Below, piece by piece: positions 10,267 through 20,400 of a stretch of DNA of 64,000 bases; position 1 is the stretch's first letter; each line of letters begins with the position of its first letter. This stretch comes from Chamaelirium japonicum (taxonomy: Eukaryota > Streptophyta > Magnoliopsida > Liliales > Melanthiaceae): the NCBI GenBank assembly GCA_947650365.1, contig CANTAL010000192.1, positions 98,501 to 162,500 on the forward strand, written 5' to 3'. Below the pieces are notes generated by a model, which was not told where the DNA came from, ran no database searches, and was given only the letters and a program-made list of their open reading frames with translations. Made by a program: the position numbers and the translations under genes.

Positions 10267-11290
10267 ATGAGCCGCATCTCTCCCTTTCGCTGCTCTTCAC
10301 GACTCTCGTCTCTTCCTCCGTTCCATCTCGTCAGGTCTCCCATCCCCATCCCCCCCCAAGCAAATCCCTAAGCCCTCCGAAACCCAATTCAGTGATCCCG
10401 ATATCTACAGTTGTAATCTGAGAACCAAGGAAGCCTGTAAGCCTTTCGACCGAATGCCCCAACGGGACGTCATTGCCTACACTTCCATGACCGACCTCCA
10501 TCTCAAGAACGGTGATCTACCGCAGGCCGAGTCGCTCTTCCAACGAATGCCCGAGATAAACATCGTGTCGGAGTCGGCAATGATCGATGGGTATGCAAAA
10601 GCCGGAAGGATTGATGATACCCAGAGGCTTTTCGATCAGATGCCGAGGAGAAATGTGTTCTCTTGGACGACGAATGGCCGATAGGAACGTGGTCTCGTGG
10701 ACGACGATGGTATTGGGCTACGCTCAAAATGGATTGATATCGGATGCCCGAACTCTTTTCGACCAGATGCCGGAGAAAAATGTCGTGACACGTGGACTTC
10801 TATGATCAAGTCATACATAACACGATATTTTTGATAGAATGCCCCATCGGAATTTGTACTCATGGAACATAATGCTTTCAGGATATTTAGATTCGAAGCA
10901 AGCTAGAAATGCCATTGATTTGTTTCAATTGATGCCTCCGAGGAATGTGGTTTCTTGGACTACTATGGTTAGTGGCCTAGCTAGAATCGGATTGATCGAT
11001 AAAGCACGGGAGTTCTTCGACCAAATGCCAAGAAAGGATACCGCTGCATGGGATGCAATGATCACAGCGTATGTGGATGGAGGCCTCATGATTGAAGCAC
11101 GAGAGCTCTTCGATTCAATGCTCGAAAGGAATATTGTGACTTGCAATGTTACGATCGATGGGTACGCCAAAATTGATTATCAATGAGCCGTGCATACAGC
11201 CTGGAATCGAAGGTCTAGTGGATCTATTAGGCCGAGCTGGAGCTGGGCATGTTGAGGATGCTAGAATGGTGGTGATTCAGATGCCTGCTC
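10267..11290 (+). pseudogene. Pentatricopeptide repeat (PPR, PLS-type) protein relic
   Basis: An ATG at 10267 opens a frame that is lost at an eight-C run (about 10350-10357). The next frame carries clear PPR units from 10365. Segments 10454-10684, 10587-10805 and 10839-11186 continue the same protein in shifting frames, with repeated phrases such as NVVSWTTMV, AREFFDQMP and MITAYVDGG. A last piece, GLVDLLGRAGAG at about 11210, matches the usual C-terminal E-region context of PLS proteins. PPR proteins normally bind organellar RNA. At least three frameshifts and the loss of the C-terminus make this a non-functional copy. No DYW domain is visible. Confidence 0.85.
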
Positions 11291-11603
11291 AACAACATTA
11301 TGTTTATAAATTTTGTTTCAGCTGCAGTTTTGGGTGGATCACGGGGTCATAGCAACCCCCCGATCCCCCTACCGATCTCTAGGGGTGGTGCATGTCCACC
11401 CCCCTAGGCCTTTGCTCGATCTCTGACAACTGCTCCATGGTACCGGGGGGGGGGGGGGGGGGGGGAGACACGTTCACGCCTCCCCCTAGGATCTCGCACC
11501 TCGGTGCCCCCTATAGGCCTCTAGGGTTCTGAGCCATCGTTTTCAGCCATCCTCCTCTCCACGACACCGCTCATGGGGTATCGATCCAAAGCCACTTCTA
11601 GCC
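11291..11603. other. Intergenic, with a 21-G run
   Basis: A G homopolymer occupies 11445-11465, next to C-rich palindromic stretches near 11360-11400. Nothing else is supported. Confidence 0.5.
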
Positions 11604-11608
11604 TGAGG

Positions 11609-11950
11609 TGTAACATCCGCCCCAAACACACAAGATTTTGTCCGCTTTGCCCGTGCCCGCACAAGAACTTCCCAGGGTGGTCACCCATCCTAGTACTACT
11701 CTCGTCCGAGCACGCTTAACTACGGAGTTCTTACGAATTCCGTAGCGGCGCACGGTTTTAAAACGCGTCTTCTATGTTTGGGAGGGGAAATTATATAAGT
11801 AGCTCAGGATCTCCTTCTCTCCAAGCGATGTGGGGCTAACTCATGGCCTTGTACACCTCACCTCACCTCACCTCACCTCATCCATCTTGGCATTCCCGCC
11901 TCAGGAGTCTTGGCTCTTGGCTATTGGCCTATTGGATCTTGGTCGTCACA
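11609..11950 (-). repeat. Cassandra LTR 1 (distal, 3' LTR of the array)
   Basis: Starts TGTAACATCC and ends GTCGTCACA on the plus strand. It includes the 5S-like segment and a CACCT pentamer repeat at 11856-11880. It differs from LTR2 and LTR3 at several positions. Confidence 0.92.
11668..11738 (-). ncRNA. 5S rRNA-like segment in Cassandra LTR 1
   Basis: On the minus strand this reads like the 3' half of plant 5S rRNA, including the internal control region: an AAGCGTGCT A-box area and GATGGGTGACC (box C, here with a few changes). In Cassandra this region can be read by RNA polymerase III with the rest of the LTR. It is not a true 5S gene: the 5' part is missing. Equivalent copies lie at about 12090-12160 and 12511-12581. 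Confidence 0.85.
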
Positions 11951-12030
11951 ATCCACCCCCCTTAGGGCTACACGTCCTCGTGTAGGGTTAGACCCCCCCA
12001 TCCCGAGGAGAACCGGCTCTGATACCATTT
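11951..12030 (-). promoter_or_regulatory. Cassandra internal domain 1 with primer-binding site
   Basis: The 80-bp segment ends beside LTR2 with the complement of TGGTATCAGAGCC (12014-12027), an initiator tRNA-Met primer site. A purine tract (complement of CCACCCCCCTTAG) lies beside LTR1. Confidence 0.88.
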
Positions 12031-12372
12031 TGTAACATCCGCCCCAAACACACAAGATATTGTCCGCTTTGCCCGTGCCCGCACGAGAACTTCCCAGGGA
12101 GGTCACCCATCCTGGTACTACTCTCGCCCGAGCACGCTTAACTACGGAGTTCTTACGAAATCCGTAGCGGCGCACGGTTTTAAAACGCGTCTTCTATGTT
12201 TGGGAGGGGAAATTATATAACTAGCTCAGGATCTCCTTCTCTCCAGGCGATGTGGGGCTAACTCATGGCCTTGTACACCTCACCTCACCTCACCTCACCT
12301 CATCCATCTTAGCATTCCCGCCTCAGGAGTCTTGGCTCTTGGCTATTGGCCTATTGGATCTTGGTCGTCACA
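12031..12372 (-). repeat. Cassandra LTR 2 (central)
   Basis: A 342-bp copy with its own 5S-like segment near 12090-12160. It is closer to LTR3 than to LTR1. Confidence 0.92.
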
Positions 12373-12452
12373 ATCCACCCCCCTTAGGGCTACACGTCCT
12401 CGTGTAGGGTTAGACCCCCCCATCCCGCGGAGAACCGGCTCTGATACCATTT
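12373..12452 (-). promoter_or_regulatory. Cassandra internal domain 2 with primer-binding site
   Basis: An 80-bp copy of internal domain 1 (GAGGAG changed to GCGGAG near 12427). Its primer site is at 12436-12449. Confidence 0.88.
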
Positions 12453-12793
12453 TGTAACATCCGCCCCAAACACACAAGATTTTGTCCGCTTTGCCCGTGC
12501 CCGCACGAGAACTTCCCAGGAGGTCACCCATCCTGGTACTACTCTCGCCCGAGCACGCTTAACTACGGAGTTCTTACGAATTCCGTAGCGGCGCACGGTT
12601 TTAAAACGCGTCTTCTATGTTTGGGAGGGGAAATTATATAACTAGCTCAGGATCTCCTTCTCTCCAGGCGATGTGGGGCTAACTCATGGCCTTGTACACC
12701 TCACCTCACCTCACCTCACCTCATCCATCTTAGCATTCCCGCCTCAGGAGTCTTGGCTCTTGGCTATTGGCCTATTGGATCTTGGTCGTCACA
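12453..12793 (-). repeat. Cassandra LTR 3 (5' LTR of the array)
   Basis: A 341-bp copy followed directly by the TGAGG duplication. The 5S-like segment is at about 12511-12581, with one base lost in the CCCAGGGAGG region. Confidence 0.92.
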
Positions 12794-12798
12794 TGAGG

Positions 12799-14250
12799 TG
12801 TGGCCACTCTCTTATAGGAGTTGGGTTCCTTCACCTCCAAAAACCTTGCGTGCCAAGTGACCCTAACGGGCCGTGTCGGAAATGGGATGAACTCATGGAC
12901 TTCCAAACCCAATACTATTAGCTAAGGCCGAATCATCCTCTTAAACCTCGGAATAAAGTTTTTGCAAGGATCACCTTACCTCTATCGACTGCAATTTTGT
13001 TCTCCTTCCATCATGGCGTTCCATAAGTGCGGCAGACATATGCATCCTTTTACTTATTTATGTAGCATATGCAATCATTGGAACAAACATGTTTTTTCAC
13101 ATATTTCATTCCCTATGCATGCAAGGACTTATTAGCCTTATACATACATAATGGTATTTCATTGTTATTCGCTATATCTCCCAAGATACTCAATAATTCA
13201 GAAAAACATTTGTTAGAACACCCATATCTTGCTTTCAATTGGTACAACTTAACAATGTAGATAATTTCATCAACTTGGTGCAATCGGGGTATAAACGTTT
13301 TTCAGCATCTTCAAGTAATTTTTAAATATTGTAGGGTCACTTGTACAATGATTGTGTGTAGCTTGAACCATTTCTACAGTACTAGCTACATTATTTAACC
13401 TGTTCATTTCAAATTAATTGCGCTTTTGTACTAAGAGGACGCCCACTAGAGCTTGCTTCAACATGCCATATCCATTTGTAACAACTTCTATCAATACCAT
13501 GGAAATATAGATTAACTTTTATCTCTTAACTAGTCAAGTTATTCAAATTCCCTAATTTAGACATGGACATCGTAGGCAATCATTATTACTCAAGTTGAGT
13601 ATTGCAAAATTTATGAATTTTTCAACCCCTTTTCATATTCTCATGATTTTCTACTACTGGACTTCAAAGATTTATCCATGGTAATTTCACGCTAATAGTA
13701 CAAAACAAATACAAATGATTAGAATGTTTATAATTACGATTAATAACAAGTTCTTAATCAAATAGACTATGTGCATACATGTTTTCTATCACCATCTATA
13801 AGGAGGGGACCTATCTTCCCTCAGAAATGCATTATCTCCATGAAAATTTCAAGAAAATTTCAGTAATATTTCTATATATTTCTTTGAATGAATATATAGA
13901 AAATTTTAGTAATATTTCAATTCCAAGAAAATTCTGAGAGCCAGTTTTGAAAATAGTTCTTCTCTAATACAATATAAATTAATATTTTCTCAAGTAATTC
14001 TATATTACAAAAACACCCATAAAATATACATTTTACTCACTAATCCAATTTGAGTTACAAAAAATTCAACTTACAACCCACAAAATACTGTAGGCAGTCC
14101 TAAGTTAAAATTAAAAAAATACCCAATGTCTCTGTTTCATCCCTGCTCTTATTCTAAGGGCAGCCCTTGCTCACTGCTGGTGTCATTAGCCATGTGCAAG
14201 CCGTAGCCCGCCTCCAACGCCGACAACCCACCATCACTGTGTCCTCCTCT
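12799..14250. other. AT-rich sequence without recognised genes
   Basis: Mostly A/T-rich non-coding sequence. No supported open frame, RNA gene or terminal repeat was found. Confidence 0.4.
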
Positions 14251-14254
14251 TCCT

Positions 14255-15570
14255 CCACCACCCATTCGGGCTCCACCTCTTCCTCCCTAGCCTCCTCCTC
14301 CTCCTTTTTCTTCCCCTTCCTCCTCCTCTTGCAAATCACGCAACTCGTTCATTCTAGGACGAATGCACCATCTGTGCATTCGGCCATGGTGGCCCAATGA
14401 ATAGAAGTTGCATCTGGCCTTGGAGATAGAATCCATCGGCAATACATTTGGCCATCGAAGGTCAAATGTATCTCAAATGTGCAGTCGGTCTCCATCAATG
14501 AACAAAATACTGGCCGGTACGAACCGTACCGGCCGGTTCAAACCGAAAACTGGACTAAACCGCACCAGTATTCAGTCGATACCGTTCGCGAGAATCAAAT
14601 CGTGTAAAAACCGATCGGTTCGACCAAAAACCGGTTCGAACTGGTTCCGGGTATTAAACATAGTTTTGGGTGTTTTTTTCATTCTAGTTTTATTTTTTTG
14701 GGTATCTTTCTTCATTCCTACATGAGGTGAAGCTCCATACTAGCTGGATTTGCAAGATTTTAAGCCAAACACTCGGATTTACAAGATCAAAATCACATTT
14801 TGAAGGTATGTGTTTATAATTTTTTTCAATTTTCTTTTGTTTTGTTATATATTTTTTTAAATAAAATCAAATAATTGTGGTGAAAATATTGAAATGGGCT
14901 AGATCTATGCTATTAAAACTTAGATCTATAGATCTATAAGCATCATCTCCAAATTTACACGATCGATTTATGTAAATTTGGGAGGTTTTTAATTTTTTTT
15001 TTATATATATTTTTTTTGAAAATAAACCAAATAATTATGGTGTAAATATTGATATAGGCCAGATCTATGCCATTAAAGCTTAGATCTATAGATATAGATA
15101 TGCATTTTATTTGCTAAACATGTTAGGAGGCTTAGGACTATGAATTTGTGTTTATTATGTAAAATTGTAAAATATGACTCATGTAGTCGTGTTAGTTGTG
15201 TAACTCATGTTTGTGCAATGGTCATGAATTGTGTTTTGTAAATGAAAAAAAACATCGCAAACAAGTATTTTATGTTATTCTGGATTTTTTGGTTATTTTT
15301 TAAAATTTTTTTGAAACCAAAAATCAATTCACACCGGTATAGATCAGTTCAGACCGATACCGGTTCGTACCACTCGGTTCGAACCGTTTTTTTGGTCGGT
15401 CGATAATTTATCTGTGGTATTTTGTCTCCATGGTCGAGTGCACAAAAAGTGCACTCGGTCTGGATTGGCAGAATGTCACGGTCTCCAGGAGGGGAAAGAG
15501 GAGGAGGAAGGAGAGGCTAAAGGAGGAAGCGAAAGAGGAGGAAGGAGGCGACGTCCATGGGTTGGATGGA
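14255..15570. repeat. Large foldback structure with a nested element in its loop
   Basis: The left arm (about 14255-14397) and right arm (about 15426-15570) are inverted copies. Both contain a CCTCCTCC-rich tract and a small palindrome (ATGCACCATCTGTGCAT on the left, GTGCACAAAAAGTGCAC on the right) next to GGCCATGG/CCATGG. A separate element fills the loop at about 14502-15416. It could be an old foldback transposon or an inverted duplication able to make hairpin RNA. Confidence 0.5.
14502..15416. mobile_element. TIR element with CCGGTACGAACCG-type subterminal repeats
   Basis: The ends ACAAAATACTGG and GTATTTTGT are inverted. Subterminal blocks rich in CCGGTT, GGTTCGAACC and ACCGATACC appear at both ends in opposite orientation. 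The interior is AT-rich with a repeated TTAGATCTATAGAT phrase. No coding capacity. Confidence 0.5.
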
Positions 15571-16112
15571 ATCGACAGACTGCAGAGGCAACAAACTGCA
15601 CGAGCAAAAAAAGAAGAAGTGGGTGTTCTCTAGACTTGTTGCCAATAGACTAGAGCTACCCAAGGGAAAACATAGTATAGAAATAGAATCACCCTTTGAG
15701 TTATGCCTTGGTAGGCAACCTAACCGACATCTTTTTTCATTTAGCCCCCTATGCATAGCAAAGTTAAACATAAAAAGAAAGAAAAAAAGAAAAAGGAAAA
15801 GTTGGTTTTGGGAACACAAGAATAAAGCTAAAGCGGCCGAGAGAAGAGAGAGAGAGCTGGCAGAGAGACACAAAGAGCAATCCCTGTAGATTCTAGTAGG
15901 CAACCCCCCAAAACTCATAGAAGGACAACACCAGAGGAGAGAGAGAGAGAGAAAAGAGAAGAGAGAAGAGAGAGAGAAGGTTATTGTTGGGTTGGAGATG
16001 GGGGGAGGAGCGTCGACATGGAGGAGGGCCACCAAGAGGATCGGCTTCCCCTGCGCTTGCTTCTCCGCACAACCTCCTCCTCCCCATCGTTTCTCTAAAG
16101 CCGTAAACCCCC

Positions 16113-16114
<2 letters not shown>
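15571..16114. other. Possible promoter and 5' leader of the exon at 16346
   Basis: GA-rich tracts (15840-15980) precede a GC-rich stretch and a (CT)n run, an arrangement common in plant leaders. A 60-codon frame from 15992 runs into the CT repeat and cannot be supported. Confidence 0.3.

Positions 16115-16172
<58 letters not shown>
16115..16172. repeat. (CT)n microsatellite
   Basis: A CT run of about 58 bp. On the plus strand it would lie in the leader of the putative exon at 16346. Confidence 0.97.
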
Positions 16173-16173
<1 letters not shown>

Positions 16174-16345
16174 ACATTCTCTCTTTCATTCGTCCAAATT
16201 CCCACATTTCCTCTCCTGGGTTGCCCTTAATCTCCGATTACTTCTTTTTAAAAATTTCCGAAATCCGTTTCCCTCATCTGATCTCCACTGCATTTGCATT
16301 GTCTCTTTTTTTGGATTTTTTTTTTTAAAAATTGGTTAATTACAG

Positions 16346-16420
16346 ATCTCGAGCTCCGAGGGTTCAACTGCGAAGGAGATGGCGGAGGGAGCAAGGCAGA
16401 TTAGTCCGGCAGCTAACAAG
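16346..16420 (+). CDS. Possible first coding exon of an unidentified gene
   Basis: A pyrimidine-rich stretch ends TTAATTACAG (splice acceptor) at 16345. The exon then has an ATG at 16379 in good context (GGAGATGGCG), 14 codons (MAEGARQISPAANK) and a consensus donor AAG|GTAGTA at 16421. The (CT)n-containing upstream sequence fits a 5' leader. Downstream, MITEs occupy the presumed first intron (16457-16712 and 17120-17380) and no second exon was found up to the LINE relic, so the gene may be truncated. The product is not recognised. Confidence 0.35.
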
Positions 16421-16456
16421 GTAGTATTGTTGATTCGATGCCACTTTTATTTTTAG

Positions 16457-16712
16457 GGTAAATTGCACTTTACACCCCTGAAGTTTTACCGAAAAGCACT
16501 TAACCCCCCTACAGTTTAGTTTGTTCCAAATAGGTCCCTAACGTTTGAAATGTTAGCACACCACCTTTGTTTTTTGTCAGCTACTTAATTTCCTCATTTG
16601 GTGATTTTTATCTGATCAAAACTGAATTGAAGGGGGGAAAATGTAGTGTTTTAATTATACAGGGGTTAAAGTGTTTTTGAGCTAAACTTTAGGGGGGCAA
16701 AGTGTAATTTAT
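16457..16712. mobile_element. MITE, GGTAAATTACA family (copy C)
   Basis: The left end GGTAAATTGCACTTTACACC and the right end AAAGTGTAATTTAT are inverted, extending through CTGAAGTTTT and AAACTTTAG. Its interior is closely similar to copy D (GTTTGAAATGTTAGCACA in both). Confidence 0.78.
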
Positions 16713-17119
16713 TCTATTTTTTCTATCATAGTGTAAGCACAGTAACAAAGTTTGAATTCGGCAGTAATTTGGTGGTGGGTCGATTTGATTCAATTCGGAC
16801 GGTGAATATTTGGATAAAATTGGAGAAATTTGAAAGTTTTATCGATATTATTTAGAATTTTGAGAATTTATTTAGGAATTTTTGAAGATTTTAGGATTTT
16901 TTATGTGTTTTTGCAGAATTATTTGTGATTCTTTAGGATTATTTGGCTATATTTGGGATTATTTGGTGAATTGACAAATCGAAAGATTAATCGTCGGTTT
17001 ATTCAGCTGACCCTTAATGCGTAAATATTTAAAGATTTTTTAAAAAATTCTAAAACCTTTGGGACTATGAGTGTAAGATTTAATTTTAATAATCAGAGGA
17101 GATTTAAAATATATTCAAC
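16713..17119. other. AT-rich spacer between two MITE copies
   Basis: Low-complexity TTTAGGATT-like words repeat at 16840-16980. No gene seen. Confidence 0.4.
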
Positions 17120-17380
17120 GGTAAATTATACTTTACCCCCCTTGAAGTTTAGCTCATAAATATGATCATGTAGTTTATTTTGTTCCAAATCGTTCTCTAA
17201 AGTTTGAAATGTTAGCACAATACCCCCTTTTGACATCTACGTAATTTCCTCATTTACTGAATTTTTCCTGATCAAAACTGAATTGAATGTGGTAAAATGT
17301 AGTTTCTTAAACTATCAGGGGGGTGGGGGTGGGGTTAAGTGTTGTTGAGCTAAACTTCAGGGGGGAGAAGTGTAATTTTC
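17120..17380. mobile_element. MITE, GGTAAATTACA family (copy D)
   Basis: The ends GGTAAATTATACTTTACCCC and AGAAGTGTAATTTTCCC are inverted. A G-rich indel (17319-17336) distinguishes it from copy C. The two copies lie about 400 bp apart in the same orientation. Confidence 0.78.
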
Positions 17381-17562
17381 CCTTATTTCTTTCCCAAGAA
17401 ATGGACCAATCATTCAGTAGACACTGGTCCCCACCATCCATCTTTTCCCGAGTTAGTGGTGGGGCTGTGGTCCCGGACTGCTGCTTCTATAATATCTTGT
17501 CGATGTGGTCGCGGACATGGAAAATAAGTCAAAAGCAGCGTCCTCTCCAACTTTTAAAAGCA

Positions 17563-17732
17563 GAGTTCAGATCTCCTACAGTTGGTCGGCCCCGGTCGGT
17601 GGGCCCGGTGTGCATCACAGCCGCACAATGGCTGGCGATCCGAAAGTGAATGGCACTCCAGCGATGGTGTGCGGTTGTGATTCGCACCGGGCCCACCGAC
17701 CGGTGCTGACCGACTGGAGGAGATCCGAACTC
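17563..17732. mobile_element. Foldback MITE, GAGTTCGGATCTCC family (copy 1)
   Basis: The inverted ends GAGTTCAGATCTCCT and GGAGATCCGAACTC extend inward through GGTCGGCCCCGGTCGGTGGG and its complement. Relatives are at 29621-29783 and 59598-59907. No clear target duplication for this copy. Confidence 0.7.
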
Positions 17733-17924
17733 GATTTTTTATTTTTTTTCTATGAGTTGAGCATTTTCAGGTTTTTTTTTTTGGTATGATTTTATTTTAA
17801 AGGTTTTGTTTGATTGTGGATTTCGAAGGTCTATTTTTGGGGTGCTTAAACGATTTTAGTAGTGTTAGGTAATAAATATAAAAAGTATTTTTTTGGTAAT
17901 TATCATTTTATAGAGGGAACTATG

Positions 17925-17982
17925 GTTGCATCCCAGTGGTAAACCCATTGCTTCCCTCTCGGGAGGTCACAAGATCAAATTC
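17925..17982 (+). mobile_element. Possible tRNA-derived SINE head fragment
   Basis: CCCAGTGGTAAACC resembles a pol III A box and GATCAAATTC fits the B-box consensus, about 38 bp apart, with GGGAGGTCAC between them as in plant SINE heads. No full body or tail is visible; the 17983 element begins right after. Confidence 0.35.
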
Positions 17983-18432
17983 TAGGACTAGCAATTTTGG
18001 ACCCGACTCGGTAGGCCCGACTCAAAATTAGTGGGTCTGAGTTTGGGTTAAGCGTGTTCGGGTCGTAAACAAATATACACGACTAACTCGTTTAATAAAT
18101 GGACCGGGTCCGGGTTTAGCGTCTAGACACGATAGACCTGAGAAGATCCGTTTAAAATTCAACGGGTCGGGTCTATCCGCAATCTGATACTATAGTATAT
18201 AGAATAGTAGTACCAGCAGGTCTTATTGGGTCGAGTCGGATCGGGTCACGTCAGGTCAACTGAATAGACCCATGTGGTAAACGGGTCTTATCGGGTCTAC
18301 CCGTTTATAAACGGGTCAGATACGGGTTTAGGGTCAAGACACGATTAGTTAAACGGGTAGGGTCCGAGTCTAGGGGTTTTGGACACGACCTGAAACTAGA
18401 CACGACACGAACACGACCCATTGCCATCCCTA
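17983..18432. mobile_element. hAT-like element with GACCCG-rich ends (copy 2)
   Basis: Diverged inverted ends TAGGACTAGCAAT and ATTGCCATCCCTA. The interior is made of ACGGGTC/GACCCG words. It resembles copy 3 at 40617-41026 in the opposite orientation, sharing a CTGATACTAT core. Flanks are only partly alike. Confidence 0.6.
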
Positions 18433-18506
18433 TCGAATCTCGAGTATGGCATATAACATAACGTGGTGCTCCTGTGGGCAAATTAAAGGCTGGTCTTAGG
18501 TCTCCA

Positions 18507-19170
18507 TCATTTTGTGGGCTGAAAGGAAAAACTGGCCTTTGGTGCACGGGTTTCTCTTGTGCCAACAACAAGAAATGTAGACATCGAAGTGTGGGCGGAA
18601 GAGGAAGGACCATTCCTATTTCCCGTGATATGAGACTTTACAAGAGAAGGACAAGTACACACACGCCCAAATCCATAACAGGATGAGCAAGCCATTGGTT
18701 TCCATTCATATAGAACCTTCTGCATGAACTACACTTCGCCCTTTTCTTCTCTCAGCAAAACTTCATCGGGAAGTGGGGAGTCCGCACTAACTTGAACACA
18801 CCACCTTGCACAATCAACCCTCTCAGGCATTGCAGATGTATAATGGGAACCCCAACTAAACTAGTTAGTCGACTTATCTCATCTTTAGACCACCACTAGT
18901 TCGGAAGATCGAGAAATCCGATCCAAATATAGATTTTGTCGAGCACTTGGTGTTCACAATCTCTCATTGCTCCAAGTTTGGATGATTGAACAATTTGCCC
19001 TGAAAGAACCAAGGACCGCCTTCTACACTCTTGTGCAATCCTCTTCTTTAGCAAATGTGAACAGAATATACCCATCTTGACTGGAGAAGAAGCTGAGCCT
19101 TCTGCTGGGATTCCAAAGCCTCAACAACACTTCCTTGCCATTGACCTCTCAACATACTACTTTTAGAAAA
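18507..19170 (-). pseudogene. LINE (non-LTR retrotransposon) ORF1-like relic
   Basis: In shifting minus-strand frames the sequence reads WIGFLDLP, then DEISRLTSLVGVP, then LIVQGG and finally YEWKPMACSSCYGFG. That order matches the DUF4283 plus zinc-knuckle ORF1 proteins of plant L1-type LINEs, which bind element RNA. Several stops and frameshifts interrupt it, and the reverse-transcriptase ORF was not found nearby, so it is a dead fragment. Confidence 0.65.
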
Positions 19171-19710
19171 ACATTTTTTAATATATCACTTGTTTAGATG
19201 CTGGGAGACTAAGTAGTCTTTGGTTACATCTAGGGCTGACTCAACACAAGTTGAGGCCTTTGGCAAAAACCCTAAATAGAGCCTTTTTTTTATATATATT
19301 TAATAAATTCATATGAATAATAAGAATTACTTTTCTATATAGTAGAAAGTTTTTTATTTTATATGCGGCTTTTAGCTAATTAAGTAGTTTTGGGCTAGAG
19401 ATTGACTAAAGTACCCTCTCTTTCGCAACAGAACTTCCCCATAGCAGGGGTATTATTATCACTTTACTGGCCAATAACTATTTTGCGAGACCGACAAAAA
19501 GCGCTTTCCATGACAAACAAAACTCTTGAATAGTAGTTTCCAAATACTCTCGACCATTCAACAAACAACGCTACATCACCGACAAAGAGGGTTGGAGTCA
19601 TCAATCGACCCTTGGTATACGATACATATTCCAATAATTGGCTAATGGTCAGACGACTCAAATTATTCACCCGTCATTACGCAAATGTTACTGGAGACAG
19701 TGCAAGTATT
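19171..19710. other. Unassigned sequence
   Basis: No recognised gene. A 68-codon minus-strand frame (19464-19670) lacks a known domain. Confidence 0.35.
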
Positions 19711-19715
19711 TGCAC

Positions 19716-19881
19716 GGTGACAAGGTTGCCTAGCATGAAGAGGGAGAGCGAGAAAGAGAGGCTAGGGTTTTTTGGGGAGAATCAATCAATGCTCCCATTA
19801 GGCCAAGGGCTAAATATATAGATGATACAAAAAAGGGGTATCCTATATAGGAAATCTATGAGTATGTGTATCTCAACACTG
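19716..19881 (-). repeat. Copia 3' LTR
   Basis: About 166 bp, matching 27634-27794 across the GGGGAGAATCAATCAATGCT core. A GAGAGGGGC purine tract lies just inside on the minus strand (19888-19896). Confidence 0.85.
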
Positions 19882-19899
19882 TACACAGCCCCTCTCAAA

Positions 19900-20400
19900 C
19901 TCAAGGTGGGTCATGCACCATGAGTTTGCTAAGTAGAAACTGAAAACGTGGAGCAGGGTGTGACCTCGTGAAGAAGTTAGCAATCTCTTCTCTGGAGGAA
20001 ATCAAGGGGAGAGAGATGGTCCCGGCCTCATACTCCTGGCGAGAGTAGTAGCAATCGAGCTCGATGTGCTTCGTCCTCTCGTGGAAGACTGGTTGGTGAC
20101 AATCTGTATTGCACTCCAGTTGTCATAGTGAAGGGCTGTAGGCCCAAAGATCTCAACCCCTAAATCGCCAAGAAGACGTCGCAAGTGAACGATCTCTTTG
20201 GTGGTAGAGGCCATGGGTTGAAACTCTGCTTCGGTACTGGAGAGAGAGACAACACTCTACTTCTTGTTGCGCCATGAGATGAGAGAGTCTCCAAGAAATA
20301 GGCAATAGCCGGTAGTCGATCGATTAGTGGTCGGATCACCAGCCCAGTCAGCATCCGAGTAGGCACGTAGGACCAGAGGAGAAGTCGATGATAGGAAAAG
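19900..20400 (-). pseudogene. Copia RNase H relic
   Basis: Phrases MASTTKEIVHLRRLLGDLG and ALHYDNWSAIQI (20002-20214 frame) are the C-terminal RNase H block, with the catalytic Asp of the YDN motif visible. The HIELD-like stretch follows in another frame. Frameshifted throughout. Confidence 0.8.

Larger units (their letters stand above)
11609..12793 (-). mobile_element. Cassandra retrotransposon, tandem LTR-int-LTR-int-LTR array
   Basis: Three LTRs of 341-342 bp alternate with two 80-bp internal domains. The whole array is flanked by one 5-bp duplication, TGAGG (11604-11608 and 12794-12798), so it behaves as one insertion later expanded by unequal or intra-strand recombination. Each LTR carries a 5S-rRNA-like segment, the hallmark of Cassandra. 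The primer-binding site (complement TGGTATCAGAGCCGG) fixes the minus orientation. LTR2 and LTR3 share variants that LTR1 lacks. There is no coding capacity; mobilisation relies on other elements. Confidence 0.93.

Noticed and set aside
11921..12596. Minus-strand open frames of 62-84 codons
   Set aside because: They lie across Cassandra LTR, internal and primer-site sequence and repeat with the array; they are not genes.
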